Assembly: GCA_003539625.1 (NCBI GenBank)
Contig: DPOU01000005.1
Location: 12,879-76,878 of the forward strand
DNA from: Acholeplasmatales bacterium
GTDB taxonomy: Bacteria > Bacillota_I > Bacilli_A > ML615J-28 > CAG-313
Length of the DNA stretch: 64,000 bases
Direction of reading: 5' to 3'
Part shown: positions 43,492-53,306 of the stretch, in pieces
Position numbering within the stretch: the first letter of the stretch is position 1
Layout: each line of letters begins with the position of its first letter
Made by a program: the position numbers and the translations under genes
The notes under the pieces: model-generated
The model's database searches: none
What the model saw: only the letters and a program-made list of their open reading frames with translations
Told to the model about the DNA's origin: nothing

Positions 43492-45129
43492 CTATTTATT
43501 GCTTTCTTGTTGTGCTTTTTTTAAAGCAGCACGTTCTTTTGCACGAGCGGCAGCCTTAGCTTTTCTTTCAGCTTGTTTTGCAGCAGCTTCATCAGCTATT
43601 TGTTTTTCTGCAGTAAGAACCGCCTCTTTTATAACCTTACGCATAAATTTAGCTTCTTCTTTACCTTTATTAGTTAACTTAACCCAATAATTATCTTTTA
43701 AATTTTTAGGAGCGATTAATTCACCAGGTCTAGCTTTTAAGTATTCAACGAATTTATTTGATGAAGTTATAAAGCTAATACGATAATCGTTATTAGTTGA
43801 TTGCATTACTAAATACATCTTCTTACCAATGTAATATTTGATAAGATTGCCTTTAGGATTAGCAACTGCTTTGAAGCCCTCATGATCACTAAATGAATTT
43901 GCATATTCAACCATTTTTTCAAATGAAGGAACAATTTTCTTAGTTTTCTTAGTAGGAGCAACAACTTCTGGAGTTTCAACTTCTACACTTTCAAGTTTCA
44001 TAGCTTGAACTTCAGCAAGTAATGCTTCATAATCAGCTCTTTGTTTACGCAATTCAGCTTTAGCTTCTTCAAGAGCTGCTTGTTTTGCCTCAATTTCATT
44101 TAACATTGCATGTTTTTCAGCAACAACTTTTGCAATTTCAGCTTTTTCTGAATTTAAAGATTTAACTTCTTCACTATCAGTTGTATTTATTTCTTCTAAA
44201 GTAGGTTCAGCAACGAATACTTCTTGATTATCTTCTTCCTCATCTTCATATTCATCTTGAACTTCCACTGTTTGTACTTCTTCTTCATGACTTTCTTCTC
44301 CAGTTACTTCTTCAATTTGAAGTTTTGAATAGTCATCTGAGTTTTCATCAAAATACATTTCAAAATCATCAAGAATATCATTGTATGCACGATGATGTTC
44401 TTTTTGTTTAATTTCATATTCGTAACCTTCACCGCCAACATAATGAATTAGTTGTTCATCTTTTTTAAAGGTACGAATTATCCATCTTAATGTTAAACAA
44501 AAAGCAATAACTAATAGAATGTAAACGAAGAAAATTAGTGAATTACCTAATTTATATTCTGCAATATCACCATATGCTTTACCATAAACAGCATTTATAC
44601 GCCATTCAAGTAAAATAAAGCAAACAATAAATAAGAAAATAACAACATCTAGAATGATATTATCTTTCATATCAAAACGCATCATTATTTTGTATGCTCT
44701 AAGTAATGCGTATACCGCAAATACAAAATATGCTACAAGTGCAGACACTACAACACCTAACATTTTTTCTGATAATACACTACCAACACCGGCAGAAACA
44801 TAATCGAATGAAAGAGTTTGAATGATATTAATAATTGTTGCAATTATATAAATAACAATTGGAAAATAAGCCATAACTAAAGTTAGTTTAGAAACTTCAC
44901 GATAATTATATAATTGTTGATATTTTTTGATTGCTGGATATATTGCAAGTAATATTGCAACAACACCAAGTATAAGTTTTAGAACTGACTCAACGACAAA
45001 TATATTTTCGCCATTGTTCAATCCAGGAATTGAACGAAAAGGAAGTGCAACAATAAGCCCTAATACAAGACTCACGATTCCTATAGCAATCATCCAATTC
45101 TTTTGTGCCTTTGATAACATATTTTTCAC
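43492..45129 (-). CDS. Membrane protein: 6 TM, acidic linker, coiled coil, MmcQ/YjbR-like domain
   Basis: A 545-residue partner or paralogue of the 808-residue protein. Six membrane helices lie at about 12-31, 44-66, 81-105, 122-144, 158-175 and 196-219. A very acidic stretch (about 250-322) and a coiled coil (about 322-378) follow. The domain at 399-508 has ANPKGNLIKYYIGKKMYLVM, NNDYRISFI, ARPGELIA and NYWVKLTNKG. A short basic Ala/Lys/Arg tail (509-545) closes it. ATG 45129 follows AAAGGAG. It has its own strong promoter, and the second gene follows after 19 bases. Not a known family as a whole. Confidence 0.85.
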   Translation of the reverse strand: MKNMLSKAQKNWMIAIGIVSLVLGLIVALPFRSIPGLNNGENIFVVESVLKLILGVVAILLAIYPAIKKYQQLYNYREVSKLTLVMAYFPIVIYIIATIINIIQTLSFDYVSAGVGSVLSEKMLGVVVSALVAYFVFAVYALLRAYKIMMRFDMKDNIILDVVIFLFIVCFILLEWRINAVYGKAYGDIAEYKLGNSLIFFVYILLVIAFCLTLRWIIRTFKKDEQLIHYVGGEGYEYEIKQKEHHRAYNDILDDFEMYFDENSDDYSKLQIEEVTGEESHEEEVQTVEVQDEYEDEEEDNQEVFVAEPTLEEINTTDSEEVKSLNSEKAEIAKVVAEKHAMLNEIEAKQAALEEAKAELRKQRADYEALLAEVQAMKLESVEVETPEVVAPTKKTKKIVPSFEKMVEYANSFSDHEGFKAVANPKGNLIKYYIGKKMYLVMQSTNNDYRISFITSSNKFVEYLKARPGELIAPKNLKDNYWVKLTNKGKEEAKFMRKVIKEAVLTAEKQIADEAAAKQAERKAKAAARAKERAALKKAQQESNK

Positions 45130-45177
45130 TCCTTTAAAAATTATTCAAATATTATTTTATAACAATTTCCTAGACAT

Positions 45178-45206
45178 ATTATAACACATTTCAATTTTTT
45201 TGTAAA
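45178..45206 (-). promoter_or_regulatory. Promoter of the paired membrane-protein genes
   Basis: TTTACA (45201-45206), 17 bases, TATAAT (45178-45183) with TGT in front. A dyad TTTCAATTT/AAATTGAAA overlaps the -35. Confidence 0.8.
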
Positions 45207-45222
45207 TTGAAATTATCTTTTT

Positions 45223-46260
45223 TTACGTTTTTTTAGTTTGATTAATTGCAAAAAAGATGATTTCAATAATTCTAGACATTGGCACAGCAATTAGTATGCC
45301 TAATATTCCAAATAATTCACCGAAAAATGCAATAGAAAATAATACTATAAGCGGATTAGTTTTCAGAGTTTTACTTTGAATTTTAGGAACTAAATAATTA
45401 CTTTCAAGAAGCTGCGTAATTACAATTGAAATTATTACATAAATAAATTTTTCAGGTTTGGTTGCTAACGTAAATATACCTGCAATTGCACCACCTATAT
45501 ATGGGCCAACATAGGGAATTATGTCAGTAATTCCGATTAATAAAGCAAGTAAAAATGCATATTCCAAACCAATAATTTTAAATGTTATAAAAGTAACTAA
45601 GCTTAAGATACTCATTACTATTAATACGCCTTTAACATATTGATGTAAAGAAGTTTTAATTTCTTTTAAACAATCATACAATGGTTTTTTATTCATTGTG
45701 TGTTTTTTGATAAATTCTTCTACTTTTTCGTAGTAATTCATAAAATATATTGCTAGAATTGGAGTCATAAAAATAGAAAAAATGTAGGAAAAACTTCTTT
45801 GTATAAAACCACCTAAATTATTAATTATTTTTGTTATCAAATCATTTAATAATTCCTCAATTTTATTATAATCCAATTCATAATTCTTAGATATATGATT
45901 GATTTTTTGTTCAAACTTAGCGAATATTGCTTTTATTTGATCAATATATGAAGGTATTTGATCTGATATAGCATTGAGTTGTTTTATTAAAAAAGGAACA
46001 AAGAATCTAACAAATAAAATTATACCACCTATCAAAATAGCATTTATTATTATTACAATTATTTTACGATTAATCTTCTTTGACAGTTTTTCAATCAATG
46101 GTTCAAAAATAAAGGCGATAATAAATCCTAATAAAAATGGGAGGGTAACTTTGAATACAAACGATAAAAAATTTTTAAAAAAGGGAAATAATTTAACAAA
46201 AAAATATACTATTATAATTAATAATAGTAGTTCTATTAAATTAATCATTTTTTTGCTCAC
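45223..46260 (-). CDS. AI-2E family transporter (PF01594-type permease)
   Basis: A 345-residue membrane protein with about eight hydrophobic helices: paired N-terminal helices (INLIELLLLIIIVYFFVKLF and FVFKVTLPFLLGFIIAFIFEP), a long cytoplasmic/extracellular middle, then YVKGVLIVMSILSLVTFI, GITDIIPYVGPYIGGAIAG and LFGILGILIAVPMSRII. The GxxDxIPYxGP motif is diagnostic. Substrates differ across the family (AI-2, cations) and are not predictable here. The preferred start is GTG 46260 after GGGTGAT; an ATG at 46287 has no ribosome site. Confidence 0.88.
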   Translation of the reverse strand: MSKKMINLIELLLLIIIVYFFVKLFPFFKNFLSFVFKVTLPFLLGFIIAFIFEPLIEKLSKKINRKIIVIIINAILIGGIILFVRFFVPFLIKQLNAISDQIPSYIDQIKAIFAKFEQKINHISKNYELDYNKIEELLNDLITKIINNLGGFIQRSFSYIFSIFMTPILAIYFMNYYEKVEEFIKKHTMNKKPLYDCLKEIKTSLHQYVKGVLIVMSILSLVTFITFKIIGLEYAFLLALLIGITDIIPYVGPYIGGAIAGIFTLATKPEKFIYVIISIVITQLLESNYLVPKIQSKTLKTNPLIVLFSIAFFGELFGILGILIAVPMSRIIEIIFFAINQTKKT

Positions 46261-46304
46261 ATTATCACCCAAGAATATTTTATGCAATATTTAACATTTT
46301 AAAA

Positions 46305-46335
46305 CAAAAAGACTGACAAGTTTCCTTGTCAATCT
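46305..46335 (-). terminator. Intrinsic terminator of gapA
   Basis: The stem AGATTGACAAG-GAAA-CTTGTCAGTCT (one G-U) is followed by TTTTTG on the minus strand. Confidence 0.85.
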
Positions 46336-46347
46336 TCTATTTCAATG

Positions 46348-47385
46348 TTATTTGCAGTTTTCGCTTAAATATTTAGCTGTACGAACCATTTGAGATGTGT
46401 ATGAATTTTCATTATCATACCATGCAACAACTTGTACTTGATATAAGCCATTACCTAATGAAGTAACCATTGTTTGAGTTGCATCAAATAATGATCCATA
46501 TGTAATACCAATGATATCAGAAGAAACTAGTGGTTCTTCAGTATAACCATATGATTCGTTAGAAGCTGCTTTCATAGCGGCATTGATTGAAGCTGGTGTA
46601 ACTTCTTCATCTGATTTGACAACAGCAACAAGAATTGTAGTTGAACCAGTAGGAACAGGAACACGTTGTGCAGAACCAATTAATTTACCGTTTAATTCAG
46701 GAATAACAAGACCGATAGCTTTTGCGGCACCAGTTGAATTTGGAACGATACTGCAAGCTGCAGCTCTTGCTCTTCTTAAATCACCTTTTCTATGAGGGCC
46801 ATCAAGAACCATTTGGTCACCAGTGTATGCATGTACAGTAGTCATAATACCACTTTGGATTGGAGCATAGTTATTTAATGCATGTGCCATAGGAGCTAAG
46901 CAGTTAGTTGTGCATGATGCAGCAGAAATAACTTGATCATCTTTAGTTAAAGTCTTATGATTAACATTATAAACTATAGTTTTTAAATCTTTACCAGCTG
47001 GTGCAGAAATAATAACTTTTTTAGCACCTGCATTGATGTGTGCCATTGATTTTTCTTTTGAGCAATAGAAGCCTGTGCATTCTAATACTACGTCTACGTC
47101 TAATTCTTTCCAAGGGCAATTATTTGCATCTTTTTCAGCATAGATTCTAACTTTTTTACCGTTTACAGCAATCCAGCCTTCTTCAGCACCTTCTTCTGAG
47201 CAAGTTACAGAATCTGCATATTGATATCTACCTTGAGCAGAATCGTATTTTAATAAGTGAGCTAACATTTTTGGACTAGTTAAGTCATTGATAGCAACAA
47301 CTTCATAACCTTCAGCACCGAACATTTGTCTGAATGCTAAACGACCAATACGTCCAAAACCATTAATTGCAATTTTTACAGCCAT
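46348..47385 (-). CDS. gapA: Glyceraldehyde-3-phosphate dehydrogenase
   Basis: The NAD-dependent glycolytic enzyme of 345 residues. The Rossmann start is AVKIAINGFGRIGRLAFRQM; the catalytic Cys is in SAASCTTNCLAPM; TVHAYTGDQMVLDGPHRKGD, RRARAAACSIVPNSTGAAKA and VAWYDNENSYTSQMV complete it. Cleaner codon choice than its neighbours suggests high expression. Single gene with AAGGAGG, its own promoter and terminator. Confidence 0.97.
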   Translation of the reverse strand: MAVKIAINGFGRIGRLAFRQMFGAEGYEVVAINDLTSPKMLAHLLKYDSAQGRYQYADSVTCSEEGAEEGWIAVNGKKVRIYAEKDANNCPWKELDVDVVLECTGFYCSKEKSMAHINAGAKKVIISAPAGKDLKTIVYNVNHKTLTKDDQVISAASCTTNCLAPMAHALNNYAPIQSGIMTTVHAYTGDQMVLDGPHRKGDLRRARAAACSIVPNSTGAAKAIGLVIPELNGKLIGSAQRVPVPTGSTTILVAVVKSDEEVTPASINAAMKAASNESYGYTEEPLVSSDIIGITYGSLFDATQTMVTSLGNGLYQVQVVAWYDNENSYTSQMVRTAKYLSENCK

Positions 47386-47425
47386 TTCTAATAACCTCCT
47401 TAAATGGACTATTTTTTACATTTAT

Positions 47426-47454
47426 ATTTTACCACTTTTGGCAAAATCATACAA
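47426..47454 (-). promoter_or_regulatory. Promoter of gapA
   Basis: TTGTAT (47449-47454), 17 bases, TAAAAT (47426-47431) on the minus strand, about 40 bases before ATG. Confidence 0.7.
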
Positions 47455-47473
47455 CTATTTTGATTTGTAATAA

Positions 47474-48244
47474 TTATTTTCTTTTACTAGAATTAGAAAG
47501 GATAATTAATATTAACCTTAATATTTCAAAGAATAAATAGATAACATTTAGAGTAATAGCATAACTTGCATACCACTCATAATCTTTATCTGCTCCTGAA
47601 TCCACTATTTGCGTTGCATTGTCAAAACTAACAATAACATATAAAGTTGCAACAATGCACATAATTATTGATCCAATTATTCCTAATCCAGAAAAATAAT
47701 AAATTGAATATAGATTTACGCCTGTTGTTATAAAACTAACAAGTGCCATAATTCCAAAGCAAAGTGAAAATACTATAATTCCAATTGAGAATGAGAATAA
47801 CATTGCTTTAAACTTTTGGCCTACTTTGATTATTCCCTTCATGTATAGAAATGCCCCTCCGACAAACACCGAAAGTGTTACTAGAAGTGCTAAACTTGCT
47901 ATTCTTAAACCCATACCAGGTAATACAAGTTCTAATAATTCACAAATGCAACCAATTATTAATCCTTCCGATATAGCATATGGTATTGATAAATATTTTG
48001 CTTTTAATGGTGATAATACCATAATAAGATTCAAAATAAATGCAATTACCCCTGCGATAATGTAAGTATAAATTGGCATATAATTAATTCGCAAAGCAAC
48101 ATTAATGAAAACAAGTGAAGTGATTAATGTTGTTGATAGAAGTATTAAAGTTTTTAAACCAATTCCTTCTTTTGTTGCAGATTCTTGATAAGTCTGCGTT
48201 ACATTGTTTAATCGCCCAAAGGCAAAGTTACTACCTACTTTCAT
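47474..48244 (-). CDS. Bax inhibitor-1/YccA-like membrane protein
   Basis: A 256-residue protein with seven hydrophobic segments after a short soluble N-terminus (MKVGSNFAFGRLNNVTQTY). The segments SPLKAKYLSIPYAISEGLIIG, FVGGAFLYMKGIIKVGQKFKAM and SFDNATQIVDSGADKDYEWYASYAI are typical of the bacterial BaxI_1 branch. Related proteins such as YetJ leak calcium; the role here is unproven. Last gene of murI-ABC-F-kinase-polC, 15 bases after polC. Confidence 0.85.
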   Translation of the reverse strand: MKVGSNFAFGRLNNVTQTYQESATKEGIGLKTLILLSTTLITSLVFINVALRINYMPIYTYIIAGVIAFILNLIMVLSPLKAKYLSIPYAISEGLIIGCICELLELVLPGMGLRIASLALLVTLSVFVGGAFLYMKGIIKVGQKFKAMLFSFSIGIIVFSLCFGIMALVSFITTGVNLYSIYYFSGLGIIGSIIMCIVATLYVIVSFDNATQIVDSGADKDYEWYASYAITLNVIYLFFEILRLILIILSNSSKRK

Positions 48245-48259
48245 AATATACCTCCATTT

Positions 48260-51200
48260 TTACAATAAAGTAGTATCATCATCTACTAAATCACCAAACG
48301 CCTCTAATTTTACCAAATTAGCATATTGTTTTTTGTTGATACTTGTACGCATTTCAAAATCTTTTTTAGATGAGAACGCACGTTTTTTTCGAGCTTCAAC
48401 AATTGATTGTGCAACTGTTTCACCAAGTGAATCAACAGCTATAAAAGGTAAATATAATGATTTTTTATCTGGTGCAATAACTAAATTAGTAGCATCTGAT
48501 ATATTAACGTCAATTTGTCTAAATTTATATCCTCTTAATACCATTTCTAACGCAATCTTCAATTCATCTAATAAATCAACTTCTTTATTAGTAACTTCTT
48601 GATGATCACGTATTTTTCTTTCTATTTCGTTAATACGATTTGTTAAGGCATTTTTTCCAAGCGCAAATGCTTCAGGATCGAATTCTTTAGCACGTTTCGA
48701 GAAGTATGCCGCATAATAATATATTGGTCTATACACTTTAAACCAAGCAATTCGAAGCGCCATTATAACGTATGCCGCAGCGTGTGCTTTAGGAAACAAA
48801 TATTTAATTTTTTTACACGAATCAATAAACCAAGCAGGAACATTATGTTTTATCATTAGTTCTTCTTGTTCGGCAGTAAGTCCTTTACCTTTTCTAACAC
48901 CTTCCATTATTTTAAAGGCATTAGCTGCAGATACACCAATTGCAATAAGATAAATCATAATATCATCACGACATCCAATAACTTCATTAAATTTAATTTT
49001 AGGATAATCAGGATTAGTACCTTTTACCAAATCTTCAGCATTTTTCATCCAAACATCTGTTCCATGCGATAATCCTGAAACTTTAATAATTTGACTTATT
49101 GAATTTGGTTTAATAGTTTCTAACATACCTCTAACAAATTGGGTACCAAATTCAGGTATACCAATTGTTCCACTAGATAAAGTGTCAACATCTTCGCCTT
49201 TTAGTTCAAGTGCATCTTTTGAGGCAAATAATGAAATTACTTTTTCATCATAATATGGTATGCCATCTACGGTTGAAAATGGAAAATCATCGGGATTAGC
49301 ATGTACATTATCCATTAAGAATTTCATTACCGTAGGATCATCATGTCCAAGAATATCTAGTTTTAATAAGTTATCTTCAAATTTATGGTAATCATAGTGT
49401 GATGTTCGCCAATTTTGTCCTTCAATATCATTGTCAGAAATTGGTGGATATTGAACTGGTATAAGATCAGTATATTCGATATCATCTGGAACTACAACAA
49501 TACCACCTGGATGTTGGCCAGTAGTTCTTTTAGATTCAGAAAGCATTACTGCTAGTCGTTCTAACTCAACTTGACGTTTAAATACGCCTATTTTTTGGTA
49601 ATAATCACGAGCATACGCAAAAGCTGTCTTTGATTGTACCGTACTTACCGTACCAGCTCTAAATGCGTTATCAATACCAAAGGTTTTTTGACAGAACAGA
49701 TGAGCTTGCGCTTGATATTCACCTGAGAAGTTTAAATCAATATCCGGAACTTTTTCACCCGTAAATCCCAGGAACGTTTCAAAAGCAATATCTAAACCGC
49801 CTCTATTTAATTCATGACCACAAACCGGGCACTTCATTGGCTTTAAGTCAACCCCAACTCCCGCCTTATTAAGTTCATTTTCCATTTCTTCACTAATGTT
49901 TTGATTATATTGTGCTTTTTCTTCTTCGTTAAATTTGAATGCACTAAAATAACAATGTGGACAAACATAGTGAGGTCTTAATGGATTTACTTCAGTGATT
50001 CCCATCATTGTTGCAACAAACGAGCTACCAACTGATCCTCTACTACCTACAATATATCCAGCATCGTTAGAATTTTTAACTAATAAATGTGAAATATAAT
50101 ATACAGAGAAATATCCATGTCCAATTATGGCATCAAGTTCTCTATCAAGTCTTTCTTGAACATATTTAGGAAGTGGTTGACCATACATTTTATAAGCAGT
50201 TTGATATGAAATGTCATATACAGCAGCTTTCATAGATGCTACACCGTTTTTATCAGCCATAAAGTCATCACGTGGTACGTACAACTTTTTAGGGAATAAT
50301 TCATATTCTTCAATCATATCATTTATTTTATTGGTGTTTGTAACAACAATTTCATAAGCTAAATCAGTATCTAGGAAACTAAACTCTTCTAACATTTCGG
50401 CAGTATTTCGATAATGCATATCAAGAGTTCCCTCATAATGCGATAATTCATGTGGACCACCACCATTTGGTCTAGCTACACTTAAATATACTTTACGATA
50501 TTGAGCATCTTCTTCAATTAATTCATGAACATCACCTGTTGCAATAACCATTTTGTTTTTTTGTCTTGCGGCAGCAATTATCTCATTAATCAAAGATTTT
50601 GCCATTTCAAGTCCTTCTTCTTCAGACCACATATCGAACAAGTGTAAATAGCAACAAGGTGGTTGTACTTCAATGTAATCATAGAAGTCCATAGCATTAA
50701 CTAATTGATCATAAGTTTTTTCTAATGCAAGTCTAAATATCTCACCATTAGCACATCCACTACCAACTAAAATGCCTTCACGATTTTTCTCAATTAAGCT
50801 TCTTAAGATTCTAGCATCTTTTTGGAAATATGTTGTATGAGATTCTGAAATTATTTTGTAGAAATTTTTCAAACCTTGTTTATTTTTTACTAGTATATTA
50901 ATATGATTTGGTATTTTATATCTGAATAATTCATTTTTTGTTACTAAAGCGTTAAATTGATTATAGTTGGTAATACCTTGATCAGTTGCATCGCCAAGCA
51001 TTTTCAAGAATACATTACCAGTAGTTTTAGCATCATAAACCGCTCTATGTTGTTCATTTGGTTCAACTTCTACCTTTAAATATTTTCCTACAGCTCGTAA
51101 GTTGTTTTGTTTAAAGGCTCCACCATACAAACCTCTAGCCATCATCATTGTATCTAAACATGGCATAGGACCATCAAATATTCCTAATTTAGCTAATTCT

Positions 51201-52789
51201 GCATAAATAAAATCAGAGTCAAAATGAGCATTATGGGCAACTAAGATACATCCTTTAATAAATTCTTTGAATTTTGGTAAAACTTCTTCAATTGGTAATT
51301 GATCTTCTAACATATCATTTGTAATATTTGTTATATCCATAATCTTTTTATGAACACGATTCTTAGGTTTTATTAAACTAGCAAATTCATCAATTATGAG
51401 GCCATTTTTTATTTTAACGGCACCAATTTCAATGATTTCATTAAATGGGATATATAAACCAGTTGTTTCAATATCAAATACAACATAAGTTGCATCTTTT
51501 AATTCAATATCTTCATCAGTAAAAGCGATATTTAAACTTTTTTCATCTATATAATAGCCCTCAACCCCTGCAATCGGTTTAATACCTTTTTTGGCACAAA
51601 GTTTAAATAAATCCGGAAGTACATGGCAATTGGCATGATCGGTTACCGCAATTGCTTTATGACCATAATTACTTGCTTGATCTACATAATCTTCGACTGA
51701 CATAATGCTATCAAGTACACTCATTTTAGTATGGGCATGTAATTCTACTCTTTTTACTATTGCCTCATCAAATCTAACTCTTGATAAGTCTGAGCCAAGT
51801 AAAATTATCTCATTGCACATTATTACAACGTCTTTAGCAAAGTCATCCCATCTGATTTCACCTTTTACCTCAACTCGTTTGCCTACTTTCATGTTTTCTT
51901 TATATTCATCAACTTGGTTGTTATAAATAAAACGTTTAATCATTACAGTATCAGTATTATTGGTAATACTACCAACAAATAAAATAAAGTCTTTACCTTG
52001 TTTAGAACGAATTGGTCTAATTTCAGCACTAACAATACTACCGAAAACAATTACTTTATCAGTACCATTCATTTGTTTAAATTCTGACACTTCCATACTA
52101 GTGTAAGGAATATCATCAATTTTAACATTTATGTATTGACCACTGTTTTTATATTGATAAGATCCTTGTATTTTATTTTCTTGTTGTAACTGTTTGCGCA
52201 TTTTATATTCTTCTGCACTCTTGGTTTCATCTAAATCTTCTTTAATTTTTTGCTTTTCTTCACTTAATTCTTTAATATTTTTAGCATTTTCATCGATAGT
52301 AATTTTGAATTTAATGAAATCTAAACCATAATTTAAGAAGAATTTTTTGATAACAATTAAGTTTTCTTCTACTGTTTTACTTTCCTCATCAGTTGCAACA
52401 ATAAACTCAATTTGATTATCGTTAAGATTTAAGGAGCATTCATTTAAAATAATAACTCCTTTTTTTACTTCTTTACATACTTCAATTGCTTCTAATAAAT
52501 ATTTTTTAACAAAGCTACTTTTAGCATAGTAAGTTGATTTTGTCGAATCATCATAATCTACTGTAAATTTAACATTTTTTATGCCAAAATTTTCTCGAAT
52601 ATATTTTGCAACTTTTTCTTGCATATTATACAAATCATCTGGTTCAACAATTTCACTAAATTGTAAACATAAACGCCATGTTGAAGTTTTATCATTTACT
52701 TTAACATTTGTTAATTTACCAGTTGCAAGAGCATCATTTATTTCTACTCCACTATTTACAAATATTTCTTGAATTTTATCTAGAGACAT
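48260..52789 (-). CDS. polC: DNA polymerase III alpha subunit, PolC type
   Basis: The Gram-positive replicative polymerase with built-in proofreading, 1509 residues. In order: N-terminal domain and OB fold (KVIVFGSIVSAEIRPI), PHP domain (RVELHAHTKMSVLDSIMS), DEDDh exonuclease inserted in it (VVFDIETTGLYIPFNEIIEIGA, HNAHFDSDF), and the polymerase core. The core shows GSRGSVGSSFVA, PDIDLNFSGEYQ, TGQHPGGIVVVP and FPKAHAAAYV. A zinc finger CPHC...CPVCG sits around 1000-1040. The marker for Firmicutes is clear. Confidence 0.98.
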   Translation of the reverse strand: MSLDKIQEIFVNSGVEINDALATGKLTNVKVNDKTSTWRLCLQFSEIVEPDDLYNMQEKVAKYIRENFGIKNVKFTVDYDDSTKSTYYAKSSFVKKYLLEAIEVCKEVKKGVIILNECSLNLNDNQIEFIVATDEESKTVEENLIVIKKFFLNYGLDFIKFKITIDENAKNIKELSEEKQKIKEDLDETKSAEEYKMRKQLQQENKIQGSYQYKNSGQYINVKIDDIPYTSMEVSEFKQMNGTDKVIVFGSIVSAEIRPIRSKQGKDFILFVGSITNNTDTVMIKRFIYNNQVDEYKENMKVGKRVEVKGEIRWDDFAKDVVIMCNEIILLGSDLSRVRFDEAIVKRVELHAHTKMSVLDSIMSVEDYVDQASNYGHKAIAVTDHANCHVLPDLFKLCAKKGIKPIAGVEGYYIDEKSLNIAFTDEDIELKDATYVVFDIETTGLYIPFNEIIEIGAVKIKNGLIIDEFASLIKPKNRVHKKIMDITNITNDMLEDQLPIEEVLPKFKEFIKGCILVAHNAHFDSDFIYAELAKLGIFDGPMPCLDTMMMARGLYGGAFKQNNLRAVGKYLKVEVEPNEQHRAVYDAKTTGNVFLKMLGDATDQGITNYNQFNALVTKNELFRYKIPNHINILVKNKQGLKNFYKIISESHTTYFQKDARILRSLIEKNREGILVGSGCANGEIFRLALEKTYDQLVNAMDFYDYIEVQPPCCYLHLFDMWSEEEGLEMAKSLINEIIAAARQKNKMVIATGDVHELIEEDAQYRKVYLSVARPNGGGPHELSHYEGTLDMHYRNTAEMLEEFSFLDTDLAYEIVVTNTNKINDMIEEYELFPKKLYVPRDDFMADKNGVASMKAAVYDISYQTAYKMYGQPLPKYVQERLDRELDAIIGHGYFSVYYISHLLVKNSNDAGYIVGSRGSVGSSFVATMMGITEVNPLRPHYVCPHCYFSAFKFNEEEKAQYNQNISEEMENELNKAGVGVDLKPMKCPVCGHELNRGGLDIAFETFLGFTGEKVPDIDLNFSGEYQAQAHLFCQKTFGIDNAFRAGTVSTVQSKTAFAYARDYYQKIGVFKRQVELERLAVMLSESKRTTGQHPGGIVVVPDDIEYTDLIPVQYPPISDNDIEGQNWRTSHYDYHKFEDNLLKLDILGHDDPTVMKFLMDNVHANPDDFPFSTVDGIPYYDEKVISLFASKDALELKGEDVDTLSSGTIGIPEFGTQFVRGMLETIKPNSISQIIKVSGLSHGTDVWMKNAEDLVKGTNPDYPKIKFNEVIGCRDDIMIYLIAIGVSAANAFKIMEGVRKGKGLTAEQEELMIKHNVPAWFIDSCKKIKYLFPKAHAAAYVIMALRIAWFKVYRPIYYYAAYFSKRAKEFDPEAFALGKNALTNRINEIERKIRDHQEVTNKEVDLLDELKIALEMVLRGYKFRQIDVNISDATNLVIAPDKKSLYLPFIAVDSLGETVAQSIVEARKKRAFSSKKDFEMRTSINKKQYANLVKLEAFGDLVDDDTTLL

Positions 52790-52803
52790 GATTTTCTCCT
52801 TTC

Positions 52804-53292
52804 TTATAACTTTGTAGTTTCATCAACAATATTTCCTAATTCATTTATTACCTTAATAAATACTATTGGTTCATCATAAGTAGGAAAAACCAATGAATTA
52901 TTAAATTTTTCAACTACTTCTAAAGGTAAATTGATTTCACCTTCAATATTATTGCGTTTTGCAACCCTTGATTTACAAACTTTTACATCGACTTTGAAGA
53001 AATAACACCCAATTTGAAAATTATTTGTTCTTTCCTTAATATTATCATATAGACGTTTACGTACTTTTGGTGTTATACTTGTAGCATCAAAGATTACATC
53101 TTTATTGTTTTTTATTTCATTTGCACACATGTCATATGCAAGAGGCCATACCATTTCTTCTTTAATATTGGGATTTTGTTTTCTTACTTCATCTGTAGAA
53201 ATGATTTTAATACCTAATTCTTCTGAAAGTTTTTTAGAAAAAGTCGTTTTACCACTACCTTGGATTCCGACCATTAGATGGATTGTATTCAT
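52804..53292 (-). CDS. AAA_33-type P-loop kinase
   Basis: A 162-residue protein of the polynucleotide-kinase-like P-loop group. Walker A is MVGIQGSGKTTFSKKL; STDEVRKQ and VIFDATSITPKVRKRLYDNI are the substrate-side segments seen in small nucleic-acid or zeta-toxin-like kinases. Phosphate acceptor unknown. No antitoxin-like gene is adjacent; it lies 14 bases before polC, in an operon with ABC-F, which argues for a housekeeping role. Confidence 0.82.
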   Translation of the reverse strand: MNTIHLMVGIQGSGKTTFSKKLSEELGIKIISTDEVRKQNPNIKEEMVWPLAYDMCANEIKNNKDVIFDATSITPKVRKRLYDNIKERTNNFQIGCYFFKVDVKVCKSRVAKRNNIEGEINLPLEVVEKFNNSLVFPTYDEPIVFIKVINELGNIVDETTKL

Positions 53293-53306
53293 TTTTTCAC
53301 CTATAT

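Noticed and set aside
45190..45212. Dyad TTTCAATTT/AAATTGAAA as terminator of the AI-2E-type gene
   Set aside because: No T-run follows on the minus strand and it overlaps the next promoter; at most a weak element.
52804..53292. P-loop kinase as a zeta-type toxin
   Set aside because: No antitoxin gene beside it, and it sits within a housekeeping operon before polC.
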